DNA of 64,000 nucleotides, from NCBI RefSeq assembly GCF_015461805.1, contig NZ_JACVZE010000002.1, forward strand, positions 558,001 to 622,000. The letters run 5' to 3'. This document shows positions 44,125-52,650 of the stretch, one piece after another. A program made the position numbers and the translations under genes. The first letter of the stretch is position 1. Every line of letters starts with the position of its first letter. The notes beneath the pieces are model-generated. The model saw only the letters and a program-made list of their open reading frames with translations. It did no database searches and was not told the origin of the DNA. Source of the DNA: Pseudomonas pisciculturae (GTDB lineage: Bacteria > Pseudomonadota > Gammaproteobacteria > Pseudomonadales > Pseudomonadaceae).

Positions 44125-46017
44125 TCAAGATTTTTCTTCAAGTTTGGACAATGGCTCCTGAAAACGCAGCAAACGCCCGGCGTTGCCCAGCACCAATAAC
44201 GTGCTGAGGTTGTGCAATACCGCCGCAATCATCGCGCCCGCCGCCCCCAGCCAGCCGAAGGCGGCAAACACCACGATGGCCAACGTCCAACCCAGGCCGA
44301 TGATCACGTTCACCTGCAAGGTCTGCCGGCACTGGCGGCTCAAGCGCACACACGTGCCCAGGCGCCGCAGGTCGCTGCCGATCAACACTACATCCGCCGA
44401 GGCCAACGCGATATCCGCCCCACCCGCCCCCATCGCCACGCCAACTACACCGGCCTTGAGCGCCAGGGAATCGTTGATGCCGTCGCCTACCACCATCGGG
44501 CGGAAGCCGCTGCCGATCTCTCCCAACACGCGGTTGAGCTTGTCTTCCGGCAGGGCTTGGGCTTCAACGTCACTGATGCCTACGTCCCGCGCCAGGCTGT
44601 CGGCGACGCTTTGGCGGTCGCCGGTGAGCAACAGTTGGCGGCCCAGGCCGAGGTCACGCAACTCTTGCAGGGCCTGACGGGCTTCGGGTTTGACGCTGTC
44701 GGCCAGCAGCAGCCAGGCGAGAAACGCCCCGTTCAAGGCCAAACCGGCAATCGGGCCATCATGGTTCGGAACCGGCGTCGTCACGATGCCCAACTGCTCA
44801 AACAACTCCGGCCGCCCCAACGCCGCTTCGCCCTGCGAAGTCTGCGCAACCACGCCCAGGCCCTGACGCTCGCGGATATCGGTTAGCGACAGCCTCTGCT
44901 CCTGCGTCGCCAACCCCGCCAGCGCCCGGCTGACCGGATGGCTGCTGGCCGAACCCAAGCTGGCGGCCAGATTGAGCAACACCTGCCGATCCGGCGCGGT
45001 GGTTTCGATGGATTGCAGGCGCAGGGTGCCAAACGTCAGGGTGCCGGTCTTGTCGACCACCAACGAGGTCAGGTCCGCCAATTCCTCCAGAAACGCCGAG
45101 CTGCGAATCAAAATCCCATGGCGCGCTGCCACGGCAATCCCCGCAATCGCGGTAGCCGGCGCCGACAACACCAATGCACAGGGGCATGCCGCCACCAACA
45201 CCGCGAGCATCGCCTGGGCATCGTTGGTCACAAACCAGGTCACCGCTGCCAGTAACAACACCAACACCATATAGCTGCCGGCGTACCGCTCCAGCAGCCG
45301 CGTGATCGGCGGCTTGGAACGCTCGGCGTTCTGCATCAGGGCGATGACTTTGCCCAAAGTGGATTCATGGCCGGTGCGTGTCACTTCAAGGCGCAGCAAC
45401 CCATCCAGATTGATCGCCCCCCCAAACACTTGCACGCCCACACTGGCTTCCAACGGCACCGACTCACCGGTAATCGGCGCCGTGTCCAGGCTCGCCTGGC
45501 CCGACAACACCACCCCATCGGCCGGCACGCGGTCACCGGCGCGCACTTCAACGATATCGCCGGTATTGAGCGTGCCGTTGTCCACTTCAACGATGCTGCC
45601 ATCGGCCTGCACCAAACGCGCATGGCTGCGGGTCAATTTGCCCAGGGCGTGAATGGCCTCCTGAGAACCGATTACGCTGCGCTCTTCCAGCACATGGCCG
45701 AAGATCATGATGATCGGCAGCAGCGCGGCGGTCAGCAGATCACCGGTCGCCCAGGCGCCAAGCATGGCCAGGGCGATCAACTGGTCGGTGATGCCGTGCA
45801 GGCTGGGAAACCGCAGGCTGTACCAGGCCGAACGCATCACCGGCACCGCCACCAACAGCGAAGCGACGCCCAACAGCAACTGGCTCACCCCGCTCTGGTC
45901 CGGCGCCAGCCAGCGCCACACCAGGCCCAGTACCAGTAGGCCGAGCGCCAGCATGGCCAGGGTCAATTGCCGCGCAGCACTGCGCTGCTCGGCGGAGGTC
46001 AACATAGGTGCGCTCAT
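44125..46017 (-). CDS. P1B-type heavy-metal-translocating ATPase
   Basis: 630 residues. The CPC channel motif is in [14 protein letters not shown], the phosphorylated aspartate is D322 in [11 protein letters not shown], the actuator loop is PITGESVP, the HP motif is SSHPVSRAL and the hinge is [12 protein letters not shown]. There is no N-terminal HMA metal-binding domain. The last helix reads [20 protein letters not shown], with HN instead of the Asp seen in zinc exporters of the ZntA type, so the metal is unassigned. The start overlaps the upstream SPFH gene (ATGA), and the bufferin precursor follows after 100 bp. Confidence 0.92.
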   Translation of the reverse strand: MSAPMLTSAEQRSAARQLTLAMLALGLLVLGLVWRWLAPDQSGVSQLLLGVASLLVAVPVMRSAWYSLRFPSLHGITDQLIALAMLGAWATGDLLTAALLPIIMIFGHVLEERSVIGSQEAIHALGKLTRSHARLVQADGSIVEVDNGTLNTGDIVEVRAGDRVPADGVVLSGQASLDTAPITGESVPLEASVGVQVFGGAINLDGLLRLEVTRTGHESTLGKVIALMQNAERSKPPITRLLERYAGSYMVLVLLLAAVTWFVTNDAQAMLAVLVAACPCALVLSAPATAIAGIAVAARHGILIRSSAFLEELADLTSLVVDKTGTLTFGTLRLQSIETTAPDRQVLLNLAASLGSASSHPVSRALAGLATQEQRLSLTDIRERQGLGVVAQTSQGEAALGRPELFEQLGIVTTPVPNHDGPIAGLALNGAFLAWLLLADSVKPEARQALQELRDLGLGRQLLLTGDRQSVADSLARDVGISDVEAQALPEDKLNRVLGEIGSGFRPMVVGDGINDSLALKAGVVGVAMGAGGADIALASADVVLIGSDLRRLGTCVRLSRQCRQTLQVNVIIGLGWTLAIVVFAAFGWLGAAGAMIAAVLHNLSTLLVLGNAGRLLRFQEPLSKLEEKS

Positions 46018-47048
46018 TGTTCGGCTCCCTGGATGATCAAGCGGGAGTCGTCTTTGGGGTCGACCGTGGTCACGGAACCGGCCTGGCCGAGGATCTTCGG
46101 CAAGCGTTCGCGGTATAGGCGCAGCAACAAGCCCGGGTCTTTCACTTGGGCCAGGCTGGCTACAGTGGCGGTTTGCGCCTGGGCATTGGCCAGGCGTTCG
46201 CTGGCTTGGGCGTGGGCCACTTGCACCAAGCGGTCGGCCTGCTGATTGGCGGTCTGGGTGAGTTTTTCTGCATCCGTGCGGGCGTTGGCCACGGCTTTAT
46301 CAGCTTGCTGGCTGGCGGTCAGTACGGCGTTGAACGCATTCACCGCCGGCCCTGGCAGGCTCGATTGCACATCCACACGAGTGACGGCGATGCCCAGGCC
46401 CAAGCCACTGGACGTCAACGCTGCCAGTTGTTGATTGATGCCTTGCACCAGGTCACCGCGCAGCCGTTCACGACGCTCGGCGGCGCCGTTGTCAGTGCCC
46501 ATCAGCTCGGGGCGCGCCACCAAAATCGTATCCAGATCGCGGGCGGCCGTAAGGGCAACGGCGCTACGGGTCACCAGGCGATCAAGGGCCGGCAACACAT
46601 GCTCGCCCTGGAGCACGAAGGCATAGGGCTCAGTGACTTTGTAAAACACCCGCACATCCAGCTGTACCACCCCGGCATCGCCGGTCAGCAGGTAACCGGA
46701 GCCAGCCAGGGCATCGCTCAGCGGCGTGGCAAAACTGGCCACGCGGTCCGCCTGGATCGCCGCGTCGGAACGCAGCAGGTTCGCCACCCTACGCTCGATC
46801 ACCCGGTCGGCCGCCGGCAACAGCACCACTTGCTCAAACGGTTGCGGCCAGGCCAGCAACAGCCCGGCATTCTGGATGCGGTCCAGGGCGCCAAAGTGCA
46901 GCACCACGGCGCGGTTCTGCGGGTCGATCTGGCGCACATTGGAAAACGCCCAGGCCAACGCGGCCAGCACGGTTACCGCGTACAGCGCCAGGAAAGTCAG
47001 GCGCCCAGCCTGGATCCATGGGCTGTCCGGGCTGTCACGCTCGGTCAT
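46014..47048 (-). CDS. SPFH/Band-7 protein, HflK-like (third SPFH gene)
   Basis: 344 residues. One N-terminal membrane helix (LTFLALYAVTVLAALAWAF) leads into an SPFH domain beginning QIDPQNRAVVLHFGALD, followed by a long alanine- and glutamine-rich coiled coil (SQQADKAVANARTDAEKL...). It resembles HflK/HflC modulators of FtsH, but no protease gene is nearby. The ATGA overlaps on both sides couple it to the preceding SPFH gene and the following metal ATPase, which suggests a membrane microdomain or scaffold role for the ATPase (inference). Confidence 0.88.
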   Translation of the reverse strand: MTERDSPDSPWIQAGRLTFLALYAVTVLAALAWAFSNVRQIDPQNRAVVLHFGALDRIQNAGLLLAWPQPFEQVVLLPAADRVIERRVANLLRSDAAIQADRVASFATPLSDALAGSGYLLTGDAGVVQLDVRVFYKVTEPYAFVLQGEHVLPALDRLVTRSAVALTAARDLDTILVARPELMGTDNGAAERRERLRGDLVQGINQQLAALTSSGLGLGIAVTRVDVQSSLPGPAVNAFNAVLTASQQADKAVANARTDAEKLTQTANQQADRLVQVAHAQASERLANAQAQTATVASLAQVKDPGLLLRLYRERLPKILGQAGSVTTVDPKDDSRLIIQGAEQ

Positions 47049-48031
47049 GGCTGGACGTCCTTCGGCCCGTCCACCAAGGCGCGAAACGGCGCCGCATCGG
47101 TGCGCAGGATGATCTTGGTACCCGGCGTCACCACGGTGCCCAAGGTATCCAGCGAGCGCAGCAGGTTGTACAGCTGCGGGTTGCCGGCGTAGGCGCGGCC
47201 GTAGATCTGCGCGGCTTCGACCCGCGATTGGGCTTCGATATCGGCGGCTTTCACCGTGGCGTCGGCCTGCACGATGCGCGCATCACGCTCGGCGCCAGAG
47301 CGGATCTGCGCGGCCTCGCGCTTGCCCACGGCGGTGCGTTCGGTGGCAATGGTTTCACGCTCGGCGCGCATGCGGTCGACGGTGGCGGTGAGGGTGACCG
47401 ATGGTAGGGTCAACCGTTCGATACCGACTTGCGCCACGCGCACGCCATAGGTCGTGAGCAATTGTTGATCAATCTGCTGGCGCAGCTGCGCTTCGAAATC
47501 GGCGATGCGCACTTGGCTGGCGTCGGTGTTGACCAGGCTGGAGAGGTCGAAACTGGCGGCCGTGGTTTCCAGTGCCGAGCCAACAAAGGTGCGAATCTGC
47601 CGCGCCGCTTCATCCGGCTGGTTCTGCACCGCGCGCATAAAACGCTGCACATTGTCGGCATCGCCCTGCACCTGCCACGCCACGTAGGCCTGCACGATAA
47701 TGCGCAGGCCATCACGGGTGCCCACATCCTGCAAACCACTGGAGGTGGTGCGCAGGCGCAGATCCACCGGGATTGCCGCCTCGAACGGCGCTGGCCAGCG
47801 CCAGCCCAGGCCTGGTTCCAACAGCACCCGCGCCGGGTTGCCGAAGCGCGTGATCACCGTAGCCTCGCCGGAACGCACCTGCACCAGGCTGGCGGCCGCT
47901 ACCGCAAACAGCACCAGCAACGCCGCCCAAGCCATGCGCCGCCACGGGAAGGGGCCAGCAGCGTGTTCGTCACCGTGATGATGGTGGTGATGGCCATGAT
48001 GATGACCGTGATCGTGGGAATGAGCGCTCAA
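47045..48031 (-). CDS. SPFH/Band-7 protein, HflC-like with natural His-rich N-terminus
   Basis: 328 residues. Thirteen histidines occur between residues 4 and 23 (HDHGHHHGHHHHHHGDEH region), on the cytoplasmic side of the single membrane helix (RMAWAALLVLFAVAAASLV). The SPFH domain (RSGEATVITRFGNPARVLLEPG) and a coiled coil with TVDRMRAERETIATERTAVG follow, close to HflC. The start codon is TTG at 48031, supported by AAGGAG about 9 bp upstream. The His stretch is a plausible cytoplasmic metal sink for the ATPase encoded in the same operon. Confidence 0.9.
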   Translation of the reverse strand: MSAHSHDHGHHHGHHHHHHGDEHAAGPFPWRRMAWAALLVLFAVAAASLVQVRSGEATVITRFGNPARVLLEPGLGWRWPAPFEAAIPVDLRLRTTSSGLQDVGTRDGLRIIVQAYVAWQVQGDADNVQRFMRAVQNQPDEAARQIRTFVGSALETTAASFDLSSLVNTDASQVRIADFEAQLRQQIDQQLLTTYGVRVAQVGIERLTLPSVTLTATVDRMRAERETIATERTAVGKREAAQIRSGAERDARIVQADATVKAADIEAQSRVEAAQIYGRAYAGNPQLYNLLRSLDTLGTVVTPGTKIILRTDAAPFRALVDGPKDVQP

Positions 48032-48043
48032 CAGACAGACTCC

Positions 48044-49948
48044 TTATTGAACGGCTTTACGCGGCGCGGAAGGGTCGGCCGGTAAGGTAAAGGAACGCAG
48101 ATCGATCGTCGGCGCACTGTCGGCGCCCAGGCGATGATCCAGAATAAGCAGCTTGGCGTGGGCCAGGCCCTGGCTGAGTTGGCCGAGGTACTGTTCCAGT
48201 ACGAAAGCCTGGCCGGCGGTGGCGTAGGCCTTTTGTTCGGCAGCGAATCGCAGATCAGCGGCCTGGGCGCCCGCATTCACTTCGCGGGCGGTGGCCGTGG
48301 CCTGGTCGCGGGCGGTGCTGGCTTGCAGCAAGGCCTGGTTGGTTTGCTCGCTGGCGGCGCCGCGCTCGCGGGAGATCAGCGCCTGGGCGCCGATCTGCGC
48401 CGCTTGCACGCCGTGATAGGCGTTGGCGGCGCCGGCGGGGGGGTGGATCGCTTCGACCACGGTGGCGAGAATTTCCACGCCGCTGTCGAGTTTTTGTAGA
48501 TCCGCTTGCACGGCGCGGCCGATTTCGTCCGCAAGGCTGGTGCGTTGTTCACCCAGCAGTTCGTCGAGGGTGCGCGAAGCAAAGTCGTGAACCAGTATGC
48601 GGCTGGCGGTGCTGCGGATCAGGGTCGGCACATCGGCGCTGTTATAGGTGGCGGCCAGCGCGGCCTGATCGGTCAGGCCGATACGGTAGACGAACCGCAC
48701 ATCCATATTGACGATCTGGAAGCTCTGCTTGTCGCCGCTGCTGCTGGCGATGACCTGGGATTTATCATTCACATGGCTGGCGTCCCATAGCCGATTGGCG
48801 ATCAGCGGCGCCGGGCCTTCGGCAGGGGCCAGTTCCGGCGCGGCGGCTTCGCTGACGCTGGTGGCCAGTTCGTGGACCACGCCGTTTTCCACCTTGATGA
48901 CGCGCCCCAACGGCCACGGTAACCCGGCGTGCAGGCCTGGGCCGTAAACCTCTACTGGTTTGCCAAAGCGCTCATAAATCCCACGACCTTGCAGGGCCAC
49001 TTCGTGCACGCCGGTCAGCGCCCAGCCGACCGCCAACACCACCAACAGCACCGGCAAAAATGCCCGGCGCATGTAGGTAAAGGCCCAGATCTGACGCAGG
49101 TCGATGCCGAAGCGGTTGTGCAATTCGTGCTGTAACGCCAGCAAGGGTTGCGGCGGCCAGCGCAGCAGCCCAGCGATAAAGCTTTGCGCCATCAGCCGCG
49201 GTTCGAGGCGCGGTTGGCGCGGGCTGAACAGCGAAAGTACGGCCCTCAGCAAAAACTCCACGGCGACCAGCGCTGGCAGCAAGCCGATCAATACCGCGAG
49301 GCGCAACGGCCAGACGGATTCGGCGCCAGCAAACAACAGGCAAACCGCACTGACCACCAGGCAGATAATCGCCACCCGGCTCAACTGCGCCAGTTGCGAA
49401 GCCTCAGGCCATTGGGCGGCGGTTTCCTGGGCCAGGCGGCGTTCGAACACCAGCAAGGCAAACGCCAAGGCTAGCGCCAGCGCGGCACCAATGGTTGCCG
49501 ATTGGCCGACCGCCGCGGCGGGCAAGGCCAGGTTCCAGAACTCAGTGATGCTGACGAGCGCCAGCAGCGACCAACCGCCCAACCACAACACCGGCGCGCC
49601 AATCTGTTGAGCAAAGCGTCCTGCAAGCCGGGCGTACCGGCCCGTTTCTTCAACCGGTACTTCGATCACAGACTCTTCCAGCGCCTGCGCGCGCCAATCG
49701 GCCACCCACCACGCCGATTGCAAACCCGCCACCAACAGCAGTAGCGCCGAGGCACAGTTGATCAACACCACCGGCCAGATCGACAGCGGCGCAAACAGCG
49801 CGACAAACAGCGCCAGCACCCAACCGGCGACGGCCAATGCGGTCAGCCCGATGCCGGCCTGGCGCAATCGCCGGGAATGGAACGGCCCCTGTTGAAAACG
49901 CGCCAGGCCTTCTACCGAAGCGCCGTCAGCTTCCAGATCCACTTGCAT
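48044..49948 (-). CDS. Large SPFH/Band-7 protein, HflK-like with polytopic N-terminal domain
   Basis: 634 residues. About seven hydrophobic segments occupy residues 30-310 (IGLTALAVAGWVLALFVALF, SLLALVSITEF, AALALALAFALLVF, VAIICLVVSAVCLLFAG and others, ending FLPVLLVVLAVGWALTGV). The SPFH domain begins VALQGRGIYERFGKPVEVYG, and a coiled coil with QTNQALLQASTARDQATATA follows. Ordinary HflK has one helix, so the N-terminal membrane part is an added domain. The start is uncertain: ATG 49948 is used here, while a GTG at 49969 would add seven residues; neither has a strong ribosome site. First gene of the four-gene operon. Confidence 0.85.
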   Translation of the reverse strand: MQVDLEADGASVEGLARFQQGPFHSRRLRQAGIGLTALAVAGWVLALFVALFAPLSIWPVVLINCASALLLLVAGLQSAWWVADWRAQALEESVIEVPVEETGRYARLAGRFAQQIGAPVLWLGGWSLLALVSITEFWNLALPAAAVGQSATIGAALALALAFALLVFERRLAQETAAQWPEASQLAQLSRVAIICLVVSAVCLLFAGAESVWPLRLAVLIGLLPALVAVEFLLRAVLSLFSPRQPRLEPRLMAQSFIAGLLRWPPQPLLALQHELHNRFGIDLRQIWAFTYMRRAFLPVLLVVLAVGWALTGVHEVALQGRGIYERFGKPVEVYGPGLHAGLPWPLGRVIKVENGVVHELATSVSEAAAPELAPAEGPAPLIANRLWDASHVNDKSQVIASSSGDKQSFQIVNMDVRFVYRIGLTDQAALAATYNSADVPTLIRSTASRILVHDFASRTLDELLGEQRTSLADEIGRAVQADLQKLDSGVEILATVVEAIHPPAGAANAYHGVQAAQIGAQALISRERGAASEQTNQALLQASTARDQATATAREVNAGAQAADLRFAAEQKAYATAGQAFVLEQYLGQLSQGLAHAKLLILDHRLGADSAPTIDLRSFTLPADPSAPRKAVQ

Positions 49949-49976
49949 CCACTCAACGCCCACGTGCACATAATTC

Positions 49977-49989
49977 GTTACGATATAAC
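49977..49989. promoter_or_regulatory. Degenerate Zur-box-like sequence upstream of the SPFH/ATPase operon
   Basis: GTTACGATATAAC matches Zur box 1 (GTTATAGTATAAC) at 10 of 13 positions, with mismatches at the centre. It is 29 bp upstream of the ATG at 49948. It could be a weak Zur site or chance. Confidence 0.3.
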
Positions 49990-50047
49990 ACGCAACGTGA
50001 AATTTTTGTTCGGTGAATGCAGCTTTCGAACACGATATAAATCCAGG

Positions 50048-50134
50048 GTGGGAGGGGGCTTGCTCCCGATAGCAGTGTGTCAGTCATTGCATTTGTAGCT
50101 GACCCACCGCTATCGGGAGCAAGCCCCCTCCCAC
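50048..50134. repeat. REPIN, family A
   Basis: GTGGGAGGGGGCTTGCTCCC and its inverted copy ending CTCCCAC bound the element, between divergent operons. The rest of the ~320-bp gap (49949-50268) holds only promoter regions and the Zur-like site. Confidence 0.9.
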
Positions 50135-50268
50135 ATTTGCCCCTCGTTGCCTTCCAGACCGTGACTAAACCCCCATAAACACGCGCCATCACTGGTGAAC
50201 GCTACGAATAATCGGCACACTCCAACCCAGTTTTTCGCGGGTTCACGGACAAGGAAGCGTCACCTCCC

Positions 50269-50889
50269 ATGATTTCGATCTATCAGCTCAAGCCGCGTTT
50301 TCAAAACCTGCTGCGCCCCCTCGTGCAGCGCCTCTACGACAACGGCACCACCGCCAACCAGATCACCGTCATTGCCGGCGTGATCTCCCTGCTGGTGGGC
50401 CTGCTGATCGCCAGCTTCGCCCATCACCTATGGCTGTTTGCGCTGATCCCGCTGTGGATGATCCTGCGCATGGCCCTCAACGCCATCGACGGCATGCTCG
50501 CCCGCGAATTCGGCCAGCAATCACGCCTGGGCGCGTACCTCAATGAACTGTGCGATGTGATCGCCGACAGTGCGCTGATCCTGCCCTTCGCGTTGATCCC
50601 CGGCGTGAGCCTGGCGCCAGTGCTGCTGGTGGCGCTGCTGGCGGTGTTCAGTGAATACGCCGGCGTGCTGGGGCCGATGGTGGGCGCATCCCGCCGCTAT
50701 GACGGGCCGATGGGCAAAAGCGACCGGGCCTTCGTGCTCGGCGTGCTGGCCACCGGCGTGGCGCTGGGCTGGCTGGGGGCGGGCTGGGTCGACGCGGTGA
50801 TGTGGCTGGTCGCCGCCCTGCTCGCCTACACCCTGGTCAATCGAGTGCGCCAAGGCCTCAAAGAAGAACACACTTCCCCTTCTGCATAA
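50269..50889 (+). CDS. ynbA: CDP-alcohol phosphatidyltransferase family protein, YnbA-like
   Basis: 206 residues, about six membrane helices. The catalytic motif reads NAIDGMLAREFGQQSRLG followed by AYLNELCDVIAD: the canonical D-x2-DG-x2-AR-x8-G-x3-D-x3-D with Asn at the first and third Asp. It would link a CDP-activated lipid or alcohol to an unknown acceptor alcohol. The opening MISIYQLKPRFQNLLRP matches E. coli YnbA as I recall it, and the order of following genes fits the ynb cluster. First gene of the operon. Confidence 0.88.
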   Translation: MISIYQLKPRFQNLLRPLVQRLYDNGTTANQITVIAGVISLLVGLLIASFAHHLWLFALIPLWMILRMALNAIDGMLAREFGQQSRLGAYLNELCDVIADSALILPFALIPGVSLAPVLLVALLAVFSEYAGVLGPMVGASRRYDGPMGKSDRAFVLGVLATGVALGWLGAGWVDAVMWLVAALLAYTLVNRVRQGLKEEHTSPSA

Positions 50890-50899
50890 GGATTTTGCG

Positions 50900-52648
50900 A
50901 TGCGTGAACAACAAGAACACACCTTCAGTACCCACGATGGCGTCGAGCTGTTCTACCGGCATTGGCCGGCCACAGAAGGTGCCGGGCCACGCCAGGCCAT
51001 CGTGTTGTTCCATCGCGGCCACGAGCATTCGGGGCGCATTGCCCACTTGGTGGATGAGCTGAACCTGCCGCAATTCGACTTCTTCGCCTGGGATGCCCGC
51101 GGCCACGGCCAGTCACCCGGCGAGCGCGGTGACAGCCCAAGCTTCGCCACCAGCGCCCGCGATGTGCAGACCTTTTGCGATCACATCAGCACCACCTACG
51201 GCATCGAAGAAGAGAACTTAGCGGTCATCGCCCAAAGCGTCGGCGCCGTGATCGCGGCCACTTGGGTACACGATTACGCCCCGAAGATCCGCGCCCTGGT
51301 GCTGGCCTCCCCGGCCTTCAAGGTCAAGCTGTACGTGCCGTTCGCCCGGCCGGGCCTGGCCTTGATGCGCAAGTTTCGCGGCAATTTTTTCGTCAACAGC
51401 TACGTCAAGGCCAAGTTCCTCAGCCATGACCCCGAGCGCGTGGCGTCCTACGACAGCGACCCGCTGATCACCAAGGCCATCTCGGTGAATGTGCTGCTGG
51501 GCCTGTACGAAGCGGCCGACCGGGTTGTAGCCGATGCCCAGGCGATCCAGGTGCCAACGCAGTTGCTGGTCTCGGGTTCCGACTTTGTGGTGCACCGCAA
51601 ACCCCAGCAGCAATTCTTCGACCGCCTTGGCAGCCTGAAAAAAGAGCTGCATATCCTCCCCGGTTTCTTCCACGACACCCTGGGCGAGCGCGACCGTGCC
51701 ACCGCTGTAAACAGCGCCCGTCGCTTTATCCTGCAAAACTTCGAACACCCGCTAGACCGCGCATCATTACTGGACGCCGACAAAATCGGCGCCACCTGCG
51801 CCGAGTCTGAAGCCCTCGCCGCGCCGCTGCCGCGCAACTCCCTGCGTGATCTTTACTGGCGCATGACCCGCGCCAGCATGGGCCTGGGCAAAAATCTGTC
51901 GGAAGGCGTGAAGCTGGGCTTCGATACCGGCTTCGACTCCGGCAGCACCCTGGACTACGTGTACCGCAACACGCCCACCGGCAAGGGCGGGCTGGGGCGC
52001 ATGATCGACACCAACTACCTCAACTCCATCGGCTGGCGCGGCATTCGACAGCGCAAGCTGAATGTCGAAGAGCTGCTGCGCCTGGCCATGGCCAAGTTGC
52101 GTGCAGAAGACCGTGAAGTGCGCATTGTGGATATCGCCGCCGGCCACGGGCGTTACATTCTCGAAGCCTTGCAGGGCGTGTCGCCGTTGCCGGAATCGAT
52201 CCTGCTGCGTGACTACAGCGACATCAACGTGCGCGACGGTGGCGCGCTGATTCGCGAGAAAGGCCTGGGGGATATCGCGCAATTCGTCAAAGGCGATGCA
52301 TTTGATCGCCTGGATTTGGCGGCGCTGGCCCCTAAACCGACATTGGCGGTGGTGTCCGGGCTGTATGAATTGTTTGCCGACAACGCCATGGTCGGCGGGT
52401 CGCTGGCGGGGCTGGCCGAAGCGGTGGAGCCTGGCGGTTATTTGGTCTACACCGGCCAACCGTGGCACCCGCAGTTGGAACTGATCGCCCGCGCCTTGAC
52501 CAGCCATCGCCAAGGCCAGGCCTGGGTGATGCGCCGGCGTAGCCAGGCGGAGATGGACCAACTGGTGGAAGCCGCAGGCTTTCGCAAGATCACCCAACGT
52601 GTGGATGAGTGGGGCATTTTCACCGTGTCCCTAGCACAGAAGATCTGA
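50900..52648 (+). CDS. ynbC: YnbC-like fusion: alpha/beta hydrolase plus SAM methyltransferase
   Basis: 582 residues. The N-terminal alpha/beta hydrolase (about 10-290, serine-hydrolase type: HRGHEHSGRIAHLVD, nucleophile elbow IAQSVGAVIA, and the late histidine region LPGFFHDTLGERD) is joined to a C-terminal Rossmann methyltransferase (about 340-580; RIVDIAAGHGRYILEAL and PGGYLVYTGQPWHP). The elbow has A-x-S-x-G instead of G-x-S-x-G. Such monoacylglycerol-lipase-like domains act on lipids; a combined hydrolase and methyltransferase suggests processing of a lipid headgroup. AAGGA precedes the ATG, 10 bp after ynbA. Confidence 0.88.
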   Translation: MREQQEHTFSTHDGVELFYRHWPATEGAGPRQAIVLFHRGHEHSGRIAHLVDELNLPQFDFFAWDARGHGQSPGERGDSPSFATSARDVQTFCDHISTTYGIEEENLAVIAQSVGAVIAATWVHDYAPKIRALVLASPAFKVKLYVPFARPGLALMRKFRGNFFVNSYVKAKFLSHDPERVASYDSDPLITKAISVNVLLGLYEAADRVVADAQAIQVPTQLLVSGSDFVVHRKPQQQFFDRLGSLKKELHILPGFFHDTLGERDRATAVNSARRFILQNFEHPLDRASLLDADKIGATCAESEALAAPLPRNSLRDLYWRMTRASMGLGKNLSEGVKLGFDTGFDSGSTLDYVYRNTPTGKGGLGRMIDTNYLNSIGWRGIRQRKLNVEELLRLAMAKLRAEDREVRIVDIAAGHGRYILEALQGVSPLPESILLRDYSDINVRDGGALIREKGLGDIAQFVKGDAFDRLDLAALAPKPTLAVVSGLYELFADNAMVGGSLAGLAEAVEPGGYLVYTGQPWHPQLELIARALTSHRQGQAWVMRRRSQAEMDQLVEAAGFRKITQRVDEWGIFTVSLAQKI

Positions 52649-52650
52649 AC

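Noticed and set aside
47963..48031. Poly-His stretch as a vector-derived affinity tag
   Set aside because: The codons and interspersed Asp, Gly and Ser are natural, the reading frame is in an operon, and no vector sequence surrounds it.
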